DNA from: an uncultured Flavobacterium sp.
GTDB taxonomy: Bacteria; Bacteroidota; Bacteroidia; Flavobacteriales; Flavobacteriaceae
Length of the DNA stretch: 64,000 nt
Reading direction: 5' to 3'
Assembly (NCBI RefSeq): GCF_943913405.1
Contig: NZ_CALTYA010000001.1
Location: 186,001 to 250,000 of the forward strand
The notes under the pieces were generated by a model. That model searched no databases. It was not told where the DNA came from and saw only the letters and a list, made by a program, of their open reading frames with translations. Both the position numbers and the translations under genes were made by a program. Every line of letters starts with the position of its first letter. Positions within the stretch are counted from its first letter, which is position 1. Shown here piece by piece: positions 8,449 through 17,400 of the stretch.

Positions 8449-9489
8449 TCAAAACAAATCTTTTTCAATAAAATTATAAATCACTATCGGAAAAGGATAT
8501 GAAATCATTGATTCATAAGAGATTGCATTTTCCAAAACACCTTTTACTTCTGCTTTAAAAAAACGAATATATAAATGTTGATGCGATAACTTATGAATAA
8601 TCCTACTTTCATTTAATGGTTTTATCGCTAAAATTTCAAATTTTTCACCATATTCGTTATAAATTGATTCGAAAACACTCAAAACATCCGTATCGGTCTC
8701 CGTTTCCAGCAGTGGAAATTCATACAAATTATGCCAGATTCCTTTCTCAATTCGCTTCCTTATAATAAGGTCTTGATTTTCATCAGAAAAGATAATATAG
8801 TTAAAGTAGCGATTTCTGACTTTTGTCTTTTTTAATTTCACTGGAAGTTCGCTCACTTTATTATATTTCAAAGCCAAACATCCCGAATTCAAAACACAGA
8901 TTTCACAATTTGGATTTTTTGGAACACATTGCAAAGCGCCGAATTCCATTATAGCCTGATTGAAAATCGCAGGATTGTCTTTAGGCATCAATTGCCTTGC
9001 TAATTCTGTAAATTCTTTTTTAGCTCCGCTGGAAGCAATGTCAGTTTCAATATCAAAATATCTTGACAACACTCTAAAAACATTTCCATCGACAACTGGC
9101 ACCGCTTCATCATATGAAAAAGAAGCGATTGCAGCAGCAGTATATTCCCCTACTCCTTTTAATTTCAATAAGTCATTATAGTTATCAGGAAAAATGCCGC
9201 CTAATTCAGAAGCAACATATTTTGCGGTTCCATGAAGATTTCTGGCACGCGAATAATAGCCTAATCCTTGCCACAATTTCAAAACTTGCTCTTCATCAGC
9301 ATTAGCCAAGTCAAAAACGGTTGGAAATGAATCTGTAAAAGAGTAAAAATAAGGCATTCCTTGCGCCACTCTCGTCTGTTGAAGCATGATTTCTGAGAGC
9401 CAAATATGGTAAGGATTTTTAGTATTTCGCCATGGCAAATCGCGCTTATTTTTTAAATACCATTGGATTAAGGAATTAGAGAAAGTCAT
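8449..9489 (-). CDS. mutY: A/G-specific adenine glycosylase
   Basis: The 346-residue protein has the HhH-GPD glycosylase core: MLQQTRV near residues 35-41, GVGEYTAAAIASF as helix-hairpin-helix, and VVDGNVFRV with the catalytic Asp. The [4Fe-4S] ligands follow as Cys-x6-Cys-x2-Cys-x5-Cys. The C-terminal ~120 residues form the NUDIX-like domain that reads 8-oxoguanine. MutY removes adenine opposite 8-oxoG. Upstream of ssb in the same direction. Confidence 0.96.
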   Translation of the reverse strand: MTFSNSLIQWYLKNKRDLPWRNTKNPYHIWLSEIMLQQTRVAQGMPYFYSFTDSFPTVFDLANADEEQVLKLWQGLGYYSRARNLHGTAKYVASELGGIFPDNYNDLLKLKGVGEYTAAAIASFSYDEAVPVVDGNVFRVLSRYFDIETDIASSGAKKEFTELARQLMPKDNPAIFNQAIMEFGALQCVPKNPNCEICVLNSGCLALKYNKVSELPVKLKKTKVRNRYFNYIIFSDENQDLIIRKRIEKGIWHNLYEFPLLETETDTDVLSVFESIYNEYGEKFEILAIKPLNESRIIHKLSHQHLYIRFFKAEVKGVLENAISYESMISYPFPIVIYNFIEKDLF

Positions 9490-9548
9490 TGTTTAAATTT
9501 GGTTAGCAAAAGTAAAAGTTTATGTTATTAAATTTTAATCGTTTATGG

Positions 9549-9580
9549 TTGAAATATTGTTTTTTTAATTCATATATTTG
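9549..9580 (+). promoter_or_regulatory. Promoter of the HU gene
   Basis: TTG at 9549-9551 and TATATTTG at 9573-9580 match the Bacteroidetes promoter consensus. The stretch TATATTTGCAACCT is identical to that of the rplU promoter in this window. The predicted start site leaves a ~35-base leader. Confidence 0.6.
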
Positions 9581-9621
9581 CAACCTCAAAATTTTACACA
9601 ATAAATTAAATACGAAAGAAA

Positions 9622-9918
9622 ATGACGAAAGCAGATATCGTTGCGAAAATTTCAGAAAAATTAGGCCTTGAAAAAGGTGACGTTCAAGCAACAGTTGAGT
9701 CTTTTATGGACGAAGTAAAAAACTCTTTAGAAACTGGCGATAATGTTTACTTAAGAGGTTTTGGTAGTTTTATTATCAAAACTAGAGCTGAAAAAACAGG
9801 TAGAAATATCTCAAAAAACACTACAATTAAGATTCCTGCACACAATATTCCTGCATTCAAACCAGCAAAGGTTTTTGTTGAAGGAGTTAAAACTAATACT
9901 GAAACAAAAGTAAACTAA
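9622..9918 (+). CDS. HU/IHF family DNA-binding protein
   Basis: The 98-residue protein is a full-length HU fold: MTKADIVAKISEKLG at the N-terminus, LRGFGSFIIK before the DNA-binding arms, and IPAHNIPAFKPAKVFVEGV after them. The arm carries the conserved Pro (IPAHNIP), which intercalates in DNA. It is a nucleoid-associated architectural protein. It lies divergent from mutY and immediately upstream of a 30-residue basic peptide and the RNase G gene. Confidence 0.96.
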   Translation: MTKADIVAKISEKLGLEKGDVQATVESFMDEVKNSLETGDNVYLRGFGSFIIKTRAEKTGRNISKNTTIKIPAHNIPAFKPAKVFVEGVKTNTETKVN

Positions 9919-9944
9919 TTATTAATCACTAAAATTTTCACAAC

Positions 9945-10037
9945 ATGCCAAGTGGTAAAAAAAGAAAAAGACATAAGGTAGCAACTCACAAACGTAAAAA
10001 AAGAGCGAGAGCTAACCGTCACAAGAAGAAAAAGTAG
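9945..10037 (+). CDS. 30-residue extremely basic peptide, likely ribosome-associated
   Basis: ATG at 9945 to TAG at 10037 encodes MPSGKKRKRHKVATHKRKKR followed by ARANRHKKKK. More than half of the residues are Lys or Arg, with three His and no acidic residue. It starts 26 bases after the HU stop and is probably cotranscribed. I recall that near-identical peptides occur in the same position across Bacteroidota, and that a small novel ribosomal protein (named bL38) was reported in the F. johnsoniae ribosome structure. Whether this is that protein is my inference and would need comparison. Confidence 0.75.
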   Translation: MPSGKKRKRHKVATHKRKKRARANRHKKKK

Positions 10038-10314
10038 TCTAACTACTTTTTTCTTTTTTTAAAGAATTCATAGTTCATTGAAATTTGAAAATAGAATAAA
10101 AGATAAAAGAACATTGAAAAAAGGCTTTTCGGTCTTAATTCTTGGTTCTTTTTCTTCATAAATCTATTTTCTCCGGGTACAATACCTGTTAAATAATTGT
10201 TTAATCCATCTGTACTCTTTTGGTTCAGGGTTTTGGGTTTTGGGTTCACGGCTTTCGCCTTACATCTTTCACCTTTTACCATTTACCTAAACCGTATGGA
10301 TAAAAATTTACAGT
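10038..10314. other. 277-bp intergenic region before rng, low-complexity, no gene seen
   Basis: AT-rich, with a short GGGTTTTGGGTT-type repeat near 10225-10245 and a CTTTCACCTTTTACCATTTACC stretch at 10264-10285, a kind of dispersed spacer frequent in flavobacteria. No convincing coding frame or terminator was found. Confidence 0.5.
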
Positions 10315-11859
10315 GTGAATAAAGAACTGATCATCAGATCTGGTTCGGAAGCCGTAGATTTTGCCTTATTGAAAGATGGAAAACTCGTTGAATTACACAA
10401 AGAAGAAGAAAAAAGCAACTTTCAGGTTGGTGATATTTTTATTGCCAAAATCAGAAAACCAGTTGCGGGATTAAATGCTGCTTTTGTAAATGTAGGCTTT
10501 GAAAAAGATGCCTTTTTACATTATCACGATTTGGGTCCAAATTTAGCTTCCCAATTGAAATTCATCAAACTTGTAAGCGCAGGTAAAATAAAAGATTTCT
10601 CCCTAAAAAACTTTCCTTTCGAGAAAGAAATTGACAAAGACGGAATTATTACAGATGTAATCAATGCCAATCAGTCAATTTTAGTTCAAGTTGTCAAAGA
10701 ACCTATATCTACAAAAGGCCCAAGAATCAGCTCAGAGCTTTCTCTTGCCGGTAGATTTATTGTTCTCGTTCCTTTTTCTGACAGAGTTTCTATTTCTCAA
10801 AAAATAGAATCCAAAGAAGAAAAAGATCGTCTTAAACGACTTGTGCAGTCAATCAGACCAAAAGGATTCGGTGTTATTGTGAGAACAGTAGCAGAAGGCA
10901 AAAAAGTAGCCGAACTAGACAAAGATTTGCAGAATCTGCTCAGCAGATGGACTGCAATGTGTAAAAAATTACCAGCTGCTCATCATCCGTCAAAAGTGTT
11001 AGGAGAACTCAACAGAGCTTCTTCAATATTAAGAGACGTTTTTAATGATACCTTTACAGGAATTCATATAGATGACGAAGAGTTGTACAACGAAACGAAG
11101 GACTATCTGCAAGAAATTGCACCTTCAAAGCAATCAATAGTTAAGTTTTATCAATCAAACGACACGCCTATCTTCGAAAAATATAACATAGAGAGACAAA
11201 TCAAAACTTCCTTCGGAAAAACAGTATCGATGAGCAAAGGAGCTTATTTGATTATTGAACACACAGAAGCCTTGCACGTTATTGACGTCAACAGCGGCAA
11301 CCGTTCAAACAAAGCTACCAATCAAGAAGATACGGCCTTGGAAGTAAATATGATCGCCGCTGCAGAAGTGGCAAGACAACTTCGTCTCCGCGACATGGGA
11401 GGCATCATAGTTGTCGATTTTATTGATATGTCAAATCCAGAAAATCGTAAAACACTTTACGAATTTTTGAGAGACGAAATGAGCGACGATAAAGCCAAAC
11501 ACAAGATCTTGCCTCCGAGTAAATTTGGATTAGTCCAAATCACAAGACAAAGAGTAAGACCAGAAGTAAATATCAAAACCAGAGAAGAAGACCCCAACAA
11601 TGAAAATGGGGAAATCGAAGCACCAATTTTGATAGTCGATAAGATTTCTTCTGACATTGAAAGAATATTAAAAGTCCATAAAAAAATAGTGCTAAACGCA
11701 CATCCTTTTGTGGCAGCATACCTTACTAAAGGTTTTCCATCATTACGCTCAAAATGGTTTTTTGAGTATAAGAAGTGGGTGAAAATCATACCTCGTGACG
11801 CTTACACGTTTTTAGAATATCATTTCTATGATAAAAATGGAAATGAAATTAAGGATTAA
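10315..11859 (+). CDS. rng: Ribonuclease G/E family endoribonuclease
   Basis: The 514-residue protein starts at GTG 10315 (MNKELIIRSG), the usual family N-terminus. An S1-like domain follows (residues ~35-120, GDIFIAKIRKPVAGLNAAFV). The RNase E/G catalytic core contains DVNSG (near residues 324-328) and GGIIVVDFIDM with the catalytic aspartates. There is no E. coli RNase E-like C-terminal scaffold, so RNase G is the better name. It processes rRNA precursors and mRNA. Genes with HU upstream are a common arrangement in the phylum. Confidence 0.95.
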   Translation: MNKELIIRSGSEAVDFALLKDGKLVELHKEEEKSNFQVGDIFIAKIRKPVAGLNAAFVNVGFEKDAFLHYHDLGPNLASQLKFIKLVSAGKIKDFSLKNFPFEKEIDKDGIITDVINANQSILVQVVKEPISTKGPRISSELSLAGRFIVLVPFSDRVSISQKIESKEEKDRLKRLVQSIRPKGFGVIVRTVAEGKKVAELDKDLQNLLSRWTAMCKKLPAAHHPSKVLGELNRASSILRDVFNDTFTGIHIDDEELYNETKDYLQEIAPSKQSIVKFYQSNDTPIFEKYNIERQIKTSFGKTVSMSKGAYLIIEHTEALHVIDVNSGNRSNKATNQEDTALEVNMIAAAEVARQLRLRDMGGIIVVDFIDMSNPENRKTLYEFLRDEMSDDKAKHKILPPSKFGLVQITRQRVRPEVNIKTREEDPNNENGEIEAPILIVDKISSDIERILKVHKKIVLNAHPFVAAYLTKGFPSLRSKWFFEYKKWVKIIPRDAYTFLEYHFYDKNGNEIKD

Positions 11860-11863
11860 TAAA

Positions 11864-11895
11864 AAACCGCCAATCTCACGAAAGGCGGTTTTTTT
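11864..11895 (+). terminator. Terminator of rng
   Basis: Stem AAACCGCC/GGCGGTTT with a 12-base loop, followed by a T-run, a few bases after the rng stop. Confidence 0.85.
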
Positions 11896-11937
11896 ATGTC
11901 TATTTTTTTGGCGATTTCATAGAAATTTCTGGTTTAG

Positions 11938-11981
11938 CTTTGTGAAACTTTGCGAAAAATCTTTGCGAATCTTTGCGTTAA
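11938..11981 (+). repeat. CTTTGCGAA-type short tandem repeat
   Basis: Four imperfect copies of CTTTG(C/T)GAAA/T lie between the rng terminator and the 3' end of pbpC. Similar CTTTGCGAA strings are dispersed in flavobacterial spacers. Confidence 0.6.
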
Positions 11982-11984
11982 AAA

Positions 11985-14360
11985 CTACTCACGAACAATC
12001 TCAATCCTTCGACTTATCTCATTCCCACTTTCATCAGTCACCGTAATATAATATTTCCCAGTCTTCGCTTCCACCTGCATTTCATGAAACGTTTGTGTTG
12101 TTCCCAAAAATTTATCATTCAAGTACCAAAACAATTTTGCTTTTAAATCTGAATGCGCCACTTTCAAAACAAAAGGCTGAATTTCTCCATTAAAATTCTT
12201 CGTAAGGTATACTTTTCCATTTTCCTTTGGATAAATAAAATCCATAGAATAAGTTGAATTCCCTAGGCAATCTGCCCGAAATGGAGGCAACGATTGATAA
12301 TCAATATGTTTGCTTTTATAATACAATTCCATCACCGGAGGCAAAACAAACCACGATTTAGTGACCATATTATCGACAGATTCGCAATTGCTATTCACTT
12401 GAAACTGTTCTGATTTATCCAAATGAACCATTTTATGATACGGACAAACGGTTGTCATTTTACTTTTCAACGGAATCCATTGTTTGATTTTAGGACAATT
12501 TTCTCCGGCAATATGACCGCTTAACTGGCAAACTTCAGCTTCTTCCAAATCATCAAACGGAGTCGCAAACCACTTTTTTCTAGGCAATAAATTAAAAACA
12601 TCAAACAAAATCGGAGCCGCACTTCCTACTCCAGTCAAAGACGGACGACCTTCTCCAGAAGCATTTCCTACCCAAACTCCCACAACATACTTGGAATTTG
12701 TCCCGATTGCCCAACCGTCGCGATTTCCAAAACTGGTTCCCGTTTTCCAAGCGATTTCTAAGGATGAATCATAGAATTTCCAAGCTTCGTCACCTTCCGG
12801 ACGATTTACTTCTTTCATCGCATTATACGTCAGCCAAATTGAACCAGCTCCAAGATTTTTTTTATCATACGATTCTTTACCAAAATCCATCTTTTTATCT
12901 AATGACCAATTCAAGTCTGTAAATTCATTGGTTCTGTATTTTGCGGCATGTGTCGTGAAATAATTTATTGTAGAAGTCAAACCTGCATACGTTTTTGTCA
13001 AATCCCAAAGATTACTTTCAGCACCGCCAAGAATCAGCGAAAGTCCATAATGATTCGGATGCTTGTTAATATCACGCAATTTAAACTGTCGCAATTGATC
13101 ATAAAATCGATAAACTCCAAAATCTTTCAGCATCAAAACCGACGGAATATTCAGCGACCGCGACAAAGCCCGATGCGCCGGAACCGCTCCGTCATAAGTC
13201 AAGTCGAAATTCTTTGGCGTATAACCCGCAATCTGAGTTGGAATATCGGCAACCAACGTATTTGGCAGAATTTCTCCCGCATCCAACATCGATGCGTATA
13301 AAAATGGTTTCAAAATACTTCCCGTACTTCTTGGCGCCGTGATGATATCAACGTCTTTTTGGTGCGCCACATCTGTTGGAGAATTTCCTATATAACTGAT
13401 AATATTTCGGGTTTCGACATCCACAATTATGATCGCAAGATTATGAATCTCTGACTGCCGGTATTGGTTGTAATATTGCGTTGCGATTTGATTAGCCCGA
13501 TTTTGCAAGGCAAATTTTATCGTAGTTTTTACTCTTTCGCCTTCATTTTTCTTAGCTACGTTCTGCAATAAATGAGGCGCAATTTGTGGCAAATCATACG
13601 GTTTTTGAGGTAAATCTTCCAAAATTGCCAATTCATAAGTCGTCTTGTCAATTACATTTTCATCATATAATTTCTTAAGCAATCCGTTTCTTTTGTTCAA
13701 TAATCGCTGTTGATTTTTTCCTGGATAAATCAAACTTGGCGCATTTGGCAAAACTGCCAAAGTTGCTGTTTCTGCCCAAGATAATTGATGTGGTTGCACT
13801 CCGAAATAACGCCACGATGCCATTTCCAAACCAACAACATTTCCTCCGTAAGGTGCGTGCGCAGCGTATAATTCGATGATTTTTTCTTTAGAATACCGAA
13901 ATTCTAATCGTGTAGCTAAAACCAATTCGATGATTTTCTCAAAATAACTGCGGTTTTTTCCATCTCTTGAAAGCCGGATCACTTGCTGTGTCAACGTACT
14001 CCCGCCACGAACTACTTTTCCAGCGTCGTGATTTTGTTTGATAGCTTTAGCCATCGCGATGGGATTAAAACCAGGATGTTTGTAAAAATGTTCATCTTCA
14101 AAATAAACAATGCACTTTTTAAATTTTTCTGGAATAGAATCTTGCGCTGGGAATCGCCATTGTCCGTCACTGGCGATTTTTGCACCAAGAAGTTCGCCTT
14201 CTTCACTTTCAATAACGGTTGAATACGGCTGTTCGAAAAGTATTCTTGGCAAGCAAAAATAATAGGCAATAAAAAGCAATCCGAAAAAAATAGATTTTTT
14301 CGGATTGCGTTTTATTTTATTTTGGATGCGTTTTAGAAACGCTATAATTTTTGTTTTCAA
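11985..14360 (-). CDS. pbpC: Penicillin-binding protein 1C
   Basis: The 791-residue bifunctional class A PBP has a membrane anchor (residues ~22-39) and a glycosyltransferase domain with FEDEHFY (catalytic Glu ~88) and GGSTLTQQ. The transpeptidase domain carries SILK (active Ser), SRSLN and KTGTS. A C-terminal BiPBP_C domain follows, with several cysteines. PbpC is typically encoded with an alpha-2-macroglobulin-like protein (E. coli pbpC-yfhM), and here that gene lies upstream in the same orientation. Together they are thought to repair wall breaches and trap attacking proteases. Confidence 0.96.
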   Translation of the reverse strand: MKTKIIAFLKRIQNKIKRNPKKSIFFGLLFIAYYFCLPRILFEQPYSTVIESEEGELLGAKIASDGQWRFPAQDSIPEKFKKCIVYFEDEHFYKHPGFNPIAMAKAIKQNHDAGKVVRGGSTLTQQVIRLSRDGKNRSYFEKIIELVLATRLEFRYSKEKIIELYAAHAPYGGNVVGLEMASWRYFGVQPHQLSWAETATLAVLPNAPSLIYPGKNQQRLLNKRNGLLKKLYDENVIDKTTYELAILEDLPQKPYDLPQIAPHLLQNVAKKNEGERVKTTIKFALQNRANQIATQYYNQYRQSEIHNLAIIIVDVETRNIISYIGNSPTDVAHQKDVDIITAPRSTGSILKPFLYASMLDAGEILPNTLVADIPTQIAGYTPKNFDLTYDGAVPAHRALSRSLNIPSVLMLKDFGVYRFYDQLRQFKLRDINKHPNHYGLSLILGGAESNLWDLTKTYAGLTSTINYFTTHAAKYRTNEFTDLNWSLDKKMDFGKESYDKKNLGAGSIWLTYNAMKEVNRPEGDEAWKFYDSSLEIAWKTGTSFGNRDGWAIGTNSKYVVGVWVGNASGEGRPSLTGVGSAAPILFDVFNLLPRKKWFATPFDDLEEAEVCQLSGHIAGENCPKIKQWIPLKSKMTTVCPYHKMVHLDKSEQFQVNSNCESVDNMVTKSWFVLPPVMELYYKSKHIDYQSLPPFRADCLGNSTYSMDFIYPKENGKVYLTKNFNGEIQPFVLKVAHSDLKAKLFWYLNDKFLGTTQTFHEMQVEAKTGKYYITVTDESGNEISRRIEIVRE

Positions 14361-14378
14361 TTATAATATTCTAAGTTT

Positions 14379-14455
14379 TTTGTCATTCCGACGAAGGAGG
14401 AATCTCAGCAATGTAGAGTTGCTACCAGTGATTCCTCCTTCGTCGGAATGACAAA
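14379..14455. repeat. Large inverted repeat, 26-bp perfect arms
   Basis: The left arm 14379-14404 (core GTCATTCCGACGAAGGAGGA) and right arm 14430-14455 are exact reverse complements around a 25-base loop. It lies between the alpha-2-macroglobulin stop and the pbpC start. I know this word as a dispersed intergenic repeat in many Bacteroidota genomes. It carries no T-tract, so it is not a standard terminator, although it would fold strongly in RNA. Confidence 0.9.
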
Positions 14456-14477
14456 CTTTGGTTTTCAGGTTCAATAA

Positions 14478-17400
14478 CTACTTCACCACATTCACCCACT
14501 GCCCTTGTGTTCTCGCAAAATACGAATTGTCATACATCGCTTCGCATTGAACGCCCGGAAGGTAATATTTCCCTAGGTAAGATGCGTTTAAAAGTATCTT
14601 GAACGTCTTGGTTTCATTGGATTTTAGCGTGAAATAAAAGTTAGTTCTGTCATCCAGAATATCGGTGTAATCTACTTTATTTTCTGCAAAATTTCCGTAA
14701 TCTGTGAAACGCGTGTTGACGATTTCCCAACCTGATGGAATGATTTGAGTTAAAGCGACATTTTCAACCGTTTCGCCTTTCATATTAGCAACGGTAACTT
14801 CGGCTACAAATTCAGTTCCTTGTGAAAGCGAACCAACATTTATAACATTTCCTTTTCTGTCACGGAAAACGATATCAGTCGCCAGTCCACGCTGTTCGGT
14901 TTGTTCTTGACCGATTGGCAGGATTCCGCTGGAAATTACTTTCACATATAATGTGGTGTTTTTATTGTTTTTAATCGTTACCGAATTTCCGTTGTTTGAA
15001 ACCTGTAATGTTCTGTCAGCAAAAGTTTTGGCAGTTTTTATCGCTTCTGATTTCCCCTTGCTTGTGAACGTTACATCGATGCCTTTTGTGCCATTTTGCA
15101 AAGCAAATTTAGACATGGAATACAAACAATAAGCCGTTGTTTGGGTTGACATCCATTGGTTTGACGACATATTTTTGGCTAGTTTATTTGCCATCGTGAA
15201 CGCTTCGCCTTTTCTTCCTAATAACAATAAAGTTTCCAATGCCATCGCGCGGTTTCTTTCGCTTGAACCATAATAATAGTAATAGCCATATTGCTGGTCT
15301 TCGTCTATTGTACTTTGATTCAACAGTGCCAAACCTACATTTTTCTGTCCCGCTAAAGCATAAGTCGCTGCCAATCTCAGTTTGGTTTCATTAGAAATTC
15401 CTGAAGTTTCTCGCAATCTGTTCATCGAAGACAAATCTGGAGAACCAGCCAACGCCAATGTGTAAAGTCGATACGCTTGCGGGAAATCATTATGATAGGC
15501 TTCGTAATAACGCCATTGTTTTGCCATTTTTGATTGGTATGAAATCCATTGTTTTTTCACATTTCCAGGAAGCGCATAGCCTTTTCTTTCCGCTTCAATC
15601 AAGAAATGTCCGACGTAAGAAGTGCTCCAATCGTCTGGATTTTGCTGACCCTGCCAATAAGCAAATCCGCCATTCGCGACTTGAAATTGTGCTAATTTCT
15701 GGATTCCGGCAGTTACATTTTTTTGAATTTTCGCTTTTCGATTCGCATCAATATCAGCAATATCAGCTAAATACAATTGTGGAAAAACGCTGGAAGTCGT
15801 CTGTTCCAAACATCCGTGCGGATATTGAATCAAATAATCCAAACGTTTGTTGAAATCCATTGATGGAAATGCAGAAACTTCTAACTTCGCTTTATTTGTT
15901 CCGGCTACGCCAAAAGCATTCCAATCAATTGTTCCTGAACTGTTTGGTTCTAAAATCAATTCCTTATAATCTTGCGTCACCGGATTTGGGTTCATAATAT
16001 CCAATTCTACATCAAAACTTGCTTTTTCCTTTCCTGAAGTGGCGACTACGGTAACTTTGCCGATTCCTGTCAGCTGTCCAACTTCCAAATCAAAATAAGC
16101 AATCTTTTCATCAGGATTTGCAAACGACATCGCTTGTTTTGAGCTTCCGATTATTCTAAAACCGTTATTTGTTTTTAATTGCAACGACACATTTTTCACA
16201 TGTTTTTCCATTGCAAAAACCGTAACTGGCAAAGTCACTTTTTCACCCGGAGACACTTTTCGTGGCAAGGAAGCCAAAATCATCAACGGATTTCTTACCG
16301 GAGTTGCTTTTTCCACGCTTCCGTAAGCGCTAGTTTCTGCATTTCCTGCGATAACCATTGTTCTTACTGAGCCGACATATTTTGGAATCGTAATAGTATG
16401 CGCTTTTGTCTGACCTTTTGCCAATGAAAATGGCCCGAGATAAATCACGACTGGTTTGAAACGATTGGCTTTTTTGGCTTGGCCTCCGCCTAAATCTTCG
16501 TCACCACCAATGCTGAAAATCTGGTTTACTTTTCCGCCATACGCTCCGATTACATCGTCATAAATATCCCAAGTTTTCACGCCCAAAGCTTCTCTTGCAT
16601 AAAAACTATTCCAAGCATTTGGCGTTTTGAATCTTGTCAAATCCAACAAACCTTCATCTACAATAGCGATCGTGTAAGTCATTGCTTTTCCGTTTTTCTC
16701 GCTGACTTTTATGGTACTTTTCTGTTCTGGTTTTAAAACTTCTGGCATCAGAATCTGTGGTTCCAAAACGGTATTTTTATCTACCACTTCAATCGGAATA
16801 ATTCCGTACAAACGAATCGGCGAATCATTTTTCGTGGACGCGTGTGGTTGCAACAACGTAATGTGTATGTACACATTCGGCGCCATTTTTTCCGTAATCG
16901 GAATTTCAACCTGCGTTTCTCCATTTTTGGTTTTTGCCCAAAGCGTTTGCACGACTTGCGAACCGTTTTCCAATGAAATCAGCGCACGACTTCCTTCGCT
17001 TGACGGGAATGAAATAATTGCTTTTTCGCCGACATTGTACTTTTCTTTATTAGTAGAAAAAACAAGCATTTTCGCTTCTTCGCCAGTTGCGTTTCTAGTT
17101 TTTCCAGACCAGCTTGGCCAGTCAATCATCACGGTTTGTCCAGCAGAATGTCCGCCATTTGGATCGGTAACTCTCACCAAATATCTTCCCCATTCGTCTT
17201 CATCCGCTTTGAATTGAAAACGTGCTTTTCCTGAAGCATCTGTATTCAAAGTTTGGGAATAAAACGGAGTCGTCGTCGTCGATGAACTGTAATTTGACAA
17301 ATCATCAGAAGCGTCCCACCACCAACGCCAATCGACTTTATAAACTCTAACTTCTAGATTTCTGACAGCTTTTGGACGACCGTTTTCATCTACCGTAATT

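Noticed and set aside
14379..14455. Insertion sequence end
   Set aside because: The inverted repeat has no transposase nearby and no target duplication; kept only as a dispersed repeat.
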